Part shown: one piece after another, positions 57,324 through 64,000 of the stretch
Numbering within the stretch: position 1 is the first letter of the stretch
Layout of the letters: every line of letters starts with the position of its first letter
Assembly (NCBI GenBank): GCA_032358255.1
Contig: JAULBX010004443.1
Span: 340,051 to 404,050 of the forward strand
Reading direction: 5' to 3'
Length of the DNA: 64,000 nt
From: Heterotrichella gracilis
Taxonomy: Eukaryota > Sar > Xanthophyceae > Tribonematales > Xanthonemataceae
Program-made: the position numbers and the translations under genes
Notes under the pieces: generated by a model
The model's database searches: none
What the model saw: only the letters and a program-made list of their open reading frames with translations
What the model was told of the DNA's origin: nothing

Positions 57324-59802
57324 CTAGGTTGTGAGCTTGGATATGTAATCCAGCTTGTCCTTGGGCAGCAGCAGTTTTTGAGTTGTGCGCAGCGCCTCCT
57401 TGCGCACTGACGGGTCTGGATGCGTCATGAGCCGCATCACATACTCCTTTCCATGGAGGTCAGACACGATGTTGCGGCCGTGTGCGTGGAAGGTGACGAA
57501 CTGGCCCAGGTCAAAGCAGCCCACCGCCAAAATTTTGGAGTCACGGCTGGCCTGTAGCAGGTTGAGCAGCACGCGCAGGATCTGGAAGTCCTTCTCCTCA
57601 AAGTGGTCAAGGTTATCTTTCCAAAAAGCGTCCTGCGCAACAATGCACAAGCATGGTCAAACGTGCAAACCACAATTTGCACGCTCTGGAAATCACATCA
57701 GAAGAAACCGGCATGCGGGAATATACATTGGGGAAAAACTGTGCATAGCAACATTGGAGTATGTCAAGCAAGGTGTTGGCCAGTAAGCAATGGTTTGTGC
57801 AATGGCATGGCATCCCTCGCATCCAGGCTGCGCTCGTCAGGGTTGCCACTCAACATGTCATCGTGATAATCATGCACTGCCTGTGTGCGTCCCATCTCAT
57901 TATGCTTTGCCCACCTGCTTGTGCATGGGTGTCCAGTCCAGCGTGCCCTCCAACACCTCCTTCTTGTACTTCTCAAAGGAGCTCATCAGCACAATGGACT
58001 CCTCCAGGTGCGCCTCCATCCATTTGAGCAGCTCAGGCACATCCTCATCCTCGTAGTTCTGCAGAAAATTGTAGGTAGCATGTTAGTTTTTGATGCCCCT
58101 TTGCGCACTGTCGTGCAACAAAAACAGCAGGTGGAATGCCTGTGTGCCTGATGCGCGCGCCGAAGGCCAGCAACTGCCATTTCGTGCACACCAATCCAAA
58201 GCCCACCCCAGGTGATGCATCGTGCCACCAATCCATGCCCACTCACATCCAGCATCCTGAGCAGCACCACCTTCTGCAGGCCCAGCTCCACCAGCGGCTC
58301 AGCTGCGCGCGCAGGTGGCAGGAGCGTGAGCAGGTTGCGCAGTGTCAGGAGGGCCACGCGAACCGCCTTCTCCTTCTGCACAACCTTGACGATGTCCACA
58401 AGTCCGGGCAGCACACCTGCAGTCATGCAAAATGTGGGTAGGTAAAGGACGGCAATACACTATCTCGTGAAGTCGGGCAAACACACAGTGCTTCACGTTG
58501 CCGTGCACATAGCACTAGTCCTGTGGGGGGACTTGACGCATACCTGCTGTGACCATGGCCTCTGCAGCGGGTGGGTAGTAGGATATCTGCCACAGGCACA
58601 AGGAGGTCTCGTACAGCAGCTGCACGTTTGATGCTGAGCTGACCCCCTTGACCAACGGGGCCAGCAGCGTGACACCCCCCGCCTTGAAGAACAGCACGCG
58701 CACCTCGCGCTCCTTCAGCAAGCGGGCAAGCGCGAGCACAGTAATTGGCACACTTTTGGCGGGGTTGGAGGGGCGCCTGGGCAGCAAACTTGACGGTTAG
58801 ATGCTACCCTGCAGTGACTCTTCCTCAAGGCAGCACCCACTGCGCACCTCAGCTGTGTTGCCAACCAGTCCAGGAAAGCCACCAGGGTCTGCGATGCTGA
58901 GCTGTCAGGGCTGTCCTCACCGCCAGCTGGGCGAGCCTCTAGAACTGCTGTGAGCAACAGGCATGTCTTTTCTTGAGTGAACCAATCCGCTCGTTGTAAC
59001 AGCCTGCAAAGCACAGGTTTGCACATCACGCCTGTCCTTTTGCGGCCCACAAACGAGCTGAACCGCAAGCGGCAACCCGTACCTGAGGAAAATTGAGTAG
59101 GGGTCTGGTGCCCCACTTCCAAGCTGGTGAAACAACTGTGCGTTGCCTGCGTTGTCTGTGCAGTGCAGAGGGGAGGTCAGGGCGCTGCCAGGGTGCTGCG
59201 TGGGAAGGCAAGCATGAAGTGGATGTCCCTGTGGTCATACCTTTCAGTAGGTGGTCTAGCACTGCCAGCACGTACTGCACTGTTTCATCCTTAGTGACGT
59301 TCCTCAGCACGTTGAGGAAGCTTTCCACCACAGCTGGCCCAGCCTGTTGAAAGGTGAGCCAGCACAATGAGCATGCAACCAATATTCCCAGGAGCTGTGG
59401 ATGTATGATGCGAAGGCAGTTTCACCGACCAAGATAACCCACTAGCTCAGATGACCAACGGCAGGCCAGCTGGTGCACTTGGACCTCGGTGGGCACCGTT
59501 AGACTGTGTGGCATGGCTAGGGTTTGGGTGAGATGGACATGGCGACATCAAGCACAGCAACAGCGCAATCCCATGGGTCGCAACCGTCATAGCTGGCAGT
59601 TACGACGCACCGCTTGTATCACTTGGTCTTGCACCTCTTTGGGACGCTTGTCAAACTGTCTGATGGCTTCAAGGTCTTTCTCCGTGATGAGTCGCGCTGT
59701 CATGTATGTTTCCCACGGAATATTGCGCACGAGGACACTGCCGGTGGTCATCTCCAAGGGCTCCTCGTAGTTTGCAAGGGTGGACAGCAAAATGGTGGAC
59801 AT
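57324..59802 (-). CDS. VMA13: V-type proton ATPase subunit H
   Basis: Regulatory subunit H of the cytosolic V1 sector; couples V1 to the membrane Vo sector and silences ATP hydrolysis when V1 detaches. Exons 59802-59611, 59343-59241, 59155-59083, 59003-58848, 58776-58544, 58416-58247, 58058-57915, 57632-57324; all in phase, 459 residues (family 440-480). It is an armadillo/HEAT superhelix. Recognised blocks: VLVRNIPWETYMTARLIT (near the N-terminus), KDETVQYVLAVLDHLL, DPYSIFLR, LYETSLCLWQISYYP, RVALLTLRNLL, and the C-terminal DAFWKDNLDHFEEKDFQILR, GCFDLGQFVTFHAHGR, KEYVMRLMTHPDPSVRKEAL, all strongly conserved in eukaryotic subunit H. The ATG at 59802 (MSTILLSTL) places IPWETYM at residue 28, as in plants. 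No organelle signal expected or seen. Confidence 0.95.
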
Positions 59803-61006
59803 GTTTGCCAGTTCTCGAACTGGCACCTTTGGTGGGGCTGTTTACCTGCTCAGGACCATGACGGTATCAGGCAGCAATGTCCAGCCCACTTCAGTTTTGA
59901 TCTGCAAGGTGAGTACAAAGCAACCTTCTCCCTTGGGACAAGTAGGGCGTGATGCATATATGTTTCGCATATCCTGCTTCAAGGAAAAGCTGCAAAACCT
60001 CGCCCTCGCTGTTGAAAACATAAAACACACCCCTCGGGATGCATGGCACCGCAACGATGTTAAAAGGGAGAGAGGGCTACGGCATAAAGCGACAAAGTAG
60101 CGCCCAGTTACAGGGTTCACGCACTGGATGGGTTGGTCTGCCGCCACTGTACAGCTGAGGTCCCTTAGCATATACACCGAATGCATGCATGCATGTTGCC
60201 AATGAAGTAGTAGCAGGGAGAATCCACTCGTGCTCCCAGTCAGTCAGCCAAACAACCTGCTGCCGGTCGTATCAGCAAGATAAACGGGAGCCATCTTGCA
60301 CAGTAGTTGTGTCGAATCGCTGTGCACTCAAGGTAAGGTTCAGGAGGCTTCACTGCTGGTGGCCAGGAATAGGTTGTCTTTGAGTGAGCCCCTTCCCTTC
60401 ACTGCTATTTGTTAGTAACTTGCAGTACTTGTTCGTGACCGTGTGACTACAACCGCTCCACACCGCCCGCTAGACTTGGAATTGGTAGCCCCTCAACCCC
60501 AGTCCAAATGCACTGTATGAGTGGGACGGGTTATGGCTATCCATTTGCACCTTCTAAGTATGCTTAGTTCAAGTGAGCTGCCTGTGAGCTACCTACGGTG
60601 AACTCTGGGAACGTTTTATGGCCAGTCTAACATTCCGTTGACTGAGCAACCTACTCACAGTTCTGCTCAACTCCTAATTTGTAAGGTGTAGCCTCCAGCT
60701 CATAGGGCTGTGTCAAAGCTGAGACGAGAGCTTCAGTCGAGGTTTAGCGAGCATTGTACGATATGGCATTCATATATGCCAGTGCGTACTGCCACATGCA
60801 TTCCGGCGGCCCCCTGCGTGGATGCCGCGCCACACGACATTGGGTTTACACAACCAGTTTTGCAGAACCCTTGTTACATCCTCTGTTCAACCCTCTGGTT
60901 CATGTACAGGAATGTATACTACAGAACTTTGTGCAACGTTCCAGGGCACTCAGGCGTGAAGACAGGCAGCCACCTCTGGTACATCTGTAGCGTCGAGCAC
61001 AGAGTC
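59803..61006. promoter_or_regulatory. Divergent intergenic region, V-ATPase H / DUF4602 gene
   Basis: About 1.2 kb between divergent starts; presumed shared promoter region. A GCAT run lies at 60181-60194. The frame of the downstream gene is open back to 60710, but that part has no conserved features. Confidence 0.45.
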
Positions 61007-62026
61007 ATGGCAGAGTTTGTGTTTGATGGAAGGACCGTCAGGCATGGTACATCAGCACCGCCCACCAGCACTTCAACGTCGCCACCTGCTACATTTGCAG
61101 CAACCAGCAACAAGCAGTTTATGTCTGCCAATGCTTCCAAGGTCCACCGGGAGACGTTGCGCAGCTCCCTCACCAAAACAGCTGTTCATGATGAAGTTAC
61201 AGATGCAGATTTTTCCAAGATGAAGCGGGAAGTGCACCTCTTAGGTATGATGTGGTGTGGAATAACATCGTGCTTCTGCTTGGGCTGCGGTATTGTTGCA
61301 ATGGATTTGATTGTAGTTGGCAGCTGGATCTACAAGCATGCTCCTCCGTTTTCCTCGCACGCTTCTACGATTGCATACGATATATGCTTTCATCGCAGTT
61401 GGTGGATTGTGGCTCACCTGTCGTATCCCATGTGCTGCAGGAGTTGATGGACTGGATAGGAGGAGCCAAAACAAGCTGAAAGAGGGCATGTTGATGCAAC
61501 TGGGTGCCAAAGCAGCTAAGAAGCAGAGAGTTGCGGCAGTTATTGGCAAAGGTATACCTAGACGACATAACAGTTTGTGCAACCATGCTGCAGCAAAACA
61601 TAAACCAGCCAAGTATGGGGTGCAGCAGCTCAATTAAATGTGGTTACTTTGGTACATGCTTGTCAACAATACAGCCATAATAGCATTTTGCCTCTCACAC
61701 CGCATGTACAGTGCGTCGCCAAGCACTGGTCCTGGCACTGGTTGCACCATTAGGTGATTTTGTTGATCTGAGTTAGTTTTGAGTCAACTGCCAGTGCCCT
61801 AGGTTGACGGCTTGTGTCCACGTTCCGTGCAGGAATGGCCAAAAAACAGGCTCACCGTAAAGAGAAGCAACTGCAAGAAGCCATTGAAGCTGGCATGGTT
61901 CAATGCAAGGGTTTGGGCAAAAGGAAGCGGCGGCAAACCAGCAAGCCCAAGGATCGTGGTTTGAATGAGGACAATGGGGCATACAGGCAGGGCGTCTTGA
62001 ATGTCAAGAAAATGATGAGGAAGTAA
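61007..62026 (+). CDS. DUF4602 protein, C1orf131-like small-subunit processome factor
   Basis: Exons 61007-61244, 61441-61551, 61833-62026; GT-AG introns in phase, 180 residues. The core reads KREVHLLGVDGLDRRSQNK, then MLMQLGAKAAKKQR and GMAKKQAHRKEKQLQEA, followed by a very basic tail ending VKKMMRK. This is the DUF4602 pattern: a glycine block, the LGAKP/A-KK motif and a basic helix. The human member C1orf131 is a component of the nucleolar small-subunit processome, so a role in early 40S ribosome assembly is likely by homology. The ATG at 61007 (MAEFVFDGR) is preferred because upstream sequence in the same frame looks random. A TGTAA about 320 bases after the stop (62345-62349) may be the polyadenylation signal. 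Confidence 0.72.
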
Positions 62027-62998
62027 TTTTGTGTGTCACAACAGATTGCACCTTGTTCACAATTTTTTGAGTGCGTGTTGTGTTTGCAAGGAGCGACTGC
62101 AGCGTACCATGCCTGTTGACAGTATAACCTCAGCCCTTTTCAGATGATTTGAGAGAATGGAGAGTGTACATATGTACTCTGAGTATATACATCTTGGTTT
62201 ATAGGGGTATGTATTGCACGATATTCTATCGAGCATAGGCAAGGACCTACTAGGCTGTGGATCTTACCTAGCACAGGAAGGTGATAACCGTGCACAACAC
62301 ATGCCATTTTTTCTGCAACCAATATATATAGGTTTGCTGCAGCGTTGTAAGTCCCGGACAATGCGCTTAACAATACCGGCATGATGCATATGCTATTGGC
62401 AATGCATATGGTACCCCTGCGTGCTGGCATTGACTGAGGCCTGTGCGCGTATAATATACTGGGCAACCCGCAGGCGCATGCAAAATTTTGCAATACATGT
62501 ACTACTGCCGGGCATGTCAACAACTTACGTTGACATACCTGATGGCATTTTATGTCAATTTGATGCATCGGATATGGCACCCCGCGGGCCGGCCCTGGCC
62601 AAGGCCTGGGTAGTATACACATGCATTCATGCATGCATTGCAATTCATGGAATGGTTGGGTTAATTGTATAATACGCATTACCCAATTCAAGGCTATTAA
62701 TCATCGTCGAGACTTCAAGTTAGCAAGTAGCTTTTAAATTTGGTGTTTCACAATTGCCGGAAAGAAAGATAGGAAGAAGGAAAGAGGACGCACGGAGGCG
62801 TAGTTAAGGGGCCACTGGCTCGCACCAAGGCAACCTTCAGCCAGAACGGCTGTCAAGCATTGGCCTTAGCCAATGCCAGCAAGCATAACACGCAAAAGGG
62901 TTTGACGTTTGGTGTACACAGCAAGGAGCCTTGAATTGCAAGGAGTTGCACTTCAGGAATGAGCTTGGCAATCGCGGGAGCTAAGCCATTAACAGCTG
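62027..62998. other. Last intergenic stretch before the subtelomere
   Basis: No supported gene. It holds the 3' region of the DUF4602 gene and, at 62757-62816, the second copy of the dispersed repeat. Confidence 0.5.
62757..62816 (-). repeat. Dispersed repeat, copy 2 (inverted relative to copy 1)
   Basis: GAAAG-rich tract followed by GGACGCACGGAGGCGTAGTT and GGGGCCACT; reverse complement of 10614-10657 with a few changes. A weaker relative, GAAAGGGGACGCACAGATGC, occurs at about 13655-13674 inside a CBP60-like intron. Confidence 0.65.
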
Positions 62999-63052
62999 TT
63001 TAGGGTTTAGGGTTTTAGGGTTTTAGGGTTTTAGGGTTTAGGGTTTAGGGTT
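62999..63052 (+). repeat. Telomeric-type tract 1 (TTTAGGG and TTTTAGGG units)
   Basis: Seven units: TTTAGGG twice, TTTTAGGG three times, TTTAGGG twice. The G-rich strand reads toward the right edge. Confidence 0.95.
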
Positions 63053-63253
63053 CAACCAGACGTAGCATGGTGTCCTCGGATTTGACAAATAAGGGGTGCA
63101 TGATACTAAAACTAATAGGAGAAATTTCAATGCTTAAATCTTATTTTCCGAAATAACATGCCATTTATGAGGCCATACCACTCATATGTATAGTCATTCC
63201 GAACCAGAATTCCATGCTGATTCCGAGTCTGGGCTCAGAACATGCAACCGAGG

Positions 63254-63310
63254 TTTTAGGTTTTAGGTTTTAGGTTTTAGGTTTTAGGTTTTAGGGTTTA
63301 GGTTTTAGGT
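63254..63310 (+). repeat. Telomeric-type tract 2 (mostly TTTTAGG)
   Basis: Six TTTTAGG units, then TTTTAGGG, TTTAGG and TTTTAGG. The 7-base unit lacks one G compared with the neighbours. Confidence 0.95.
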
Positions 63311-64000
63311 CTACACTGTGAGGGCCATGGGGTGTGTGGTGTGCATGGTGCATGTCCCATGCCCCCCCACACCCCCCTTTGCATGGTGGTGTGGTGGGAC
63401 TGGGTGTCTAGGCCAGCTTGGTGCTGCAGGTGCCTGCTGGTACCCCCCTCCCACCCCTTGGCACCCCCCCCTCACTCCCCACTCTTGAGCCACTTGATTG
63501 ACTCACTCCCTCACTGCATCAAGTGGCCTCCCCACCCCTCCAAGCCATGTGTTGCCCCCCCCCCCCTCACCTTGAGCAGGAGATCACCCCCAGCAGCAGG
63601 CAGGCCCACACTGGCACCAGGCACTCCCCTCCCATGCACCCCTGCCACTCCTGCACTCTGTCCCTGCCACTCCCCACTAGTGCCTGCAGGTGAGGGAAGC
63701 ATGTTGTGAGGCAGCAGCATGTGGGGGCTTGCATCCCCCCCCCCCCCCTGCCACCCATGCCCCCCCTCCCCCATCATGCCCCACCCCCAGAATTCCAACT
63801 TGCACCCATGCATGCAATACTGTTTAGGGTTTAGGGTTTAGGGTTTAGGGTTTAGGGTTTTAGGGTTTAGGGTTTAGGTCTACACTGTGAGGGCCATGGG
63901 GTGTGTGCTGTGCATGGTGCAAACCCCCTTTGCATGGTGGTGTGGTGGGACTGGGTGTCTAGGCCAGCTTGGTGCTGCAGGTGCCTGCTGGTACCCCCCT
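63311..64000 (+). repeat. Subtelomeric tandem unit of about 570 bp, second copy truncated
   Basis: CTACACTGTGAGGGCCATGG occurs at 63311 and 63880, each time right after a telomeric tract; the shared sequence continues through GGGACTGGGTGTCTAGG to the window end. Copy 2 lacks about 20 bases near 63922. The unit interior is C-rich with no gene. Confidence 0.9.
63823..63879 (+). repeat. Telomeric-type tract 3 (mostly TTTAGGG)
   Basis: Five TTTAGGG units, TTTTAGGG, TTTAGGG and a final TTTAGG before the next subtelomeric unit. Confidence 0.95.

Noticed and set aside
60710-61006. Upstream extension of the DUF4602 frame
   Set aside because: The frame is open but has no conserved features; the ATG at 61007 gives a normal-sized protein.

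Overview
The window is nuclear DNA of a green alga, most probably a chlorophyte. The evidence is many short GT-AG introns with C-rich or CTGCAG-type acceptors, GC-rich exons beside AT-richer spacers, plant-type proteins (an ISS1/VAS1-like aminotransferase, a CBP60-like protein, a plant-style atypical aspartic protease, an SnRK-like kinase), and TTTAGGG-type telomeric repeats near the right edge. I saw no prokaryotic operons, rRNA or CRISPR. Exon models were built by hand: for most genes every intron was placed so that splice sites and reading phase agree across the whole chain.

Layout, left to right. 97-3259 (-) protein kinase, cut by the window edge, with a hexanucleotide microsatellite and a 100-N assembly gap in one intron. 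4389-7838 (-) aromatic/methionine aminotransferase of the ISS1/VAS1 type. 9031-10007 (+) small TMEM254-like membrane protein. 11372-17311 (-) CBP60-like protein of 14 exons. 18154-29095 (-) molybdo-flavoenzyme of 26 exons that keeps the xanthine dehydrogenase architecture but has lost the purine-binding residues, so aldehyde-oxidase-like. 30062-32804 (+) unrecognised Gln/His-rich coiled-coil protein. 33825-36656 (-) secreted aspartic protease. 37843-40601 (+) MOSC/mARC molybdenum enzyme. 41969-43811 (-) NNF1 kinetochore subunit. 44845-46196 (+) secretory FkbM-type methyltransferase. 47193-53353 (+) N-terminal-motor kinesin of 18 exons. 54468-55475 (-) membrane-anchored protein with three DFDW...NPDL...HY repeats. 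57324-59802 (-) V-ATPase subunit H. 61007-62026 (+) DUF4602 (C1orf131-like) protein. 62999-64000 subtelomeric sequence: three degenerate telomere tracts and a unit of about 570 bp that begins to repeat at the right edge.

The genes alternate between divergent pairs sharing about 1 kb of upstream DNA (ISS1/TMEM254-like, AO/coiled-coil, aspartic protease/mARC, NNF1/FkbM, V-ATPase H/DUF4602) and convergent pairs. Most are independent housekeeping genes. Two links deserve attention: two molybdenum enzymes (AO-like and mARC) lie within 22 kb, and an ISS1/VAS1-type aminotransferase lies near the AO-like gene; in plants these two families act in indole/auxin metabolism. The G-rich telomeric strand reads rightwards, so the chromosome end is expected to the right.
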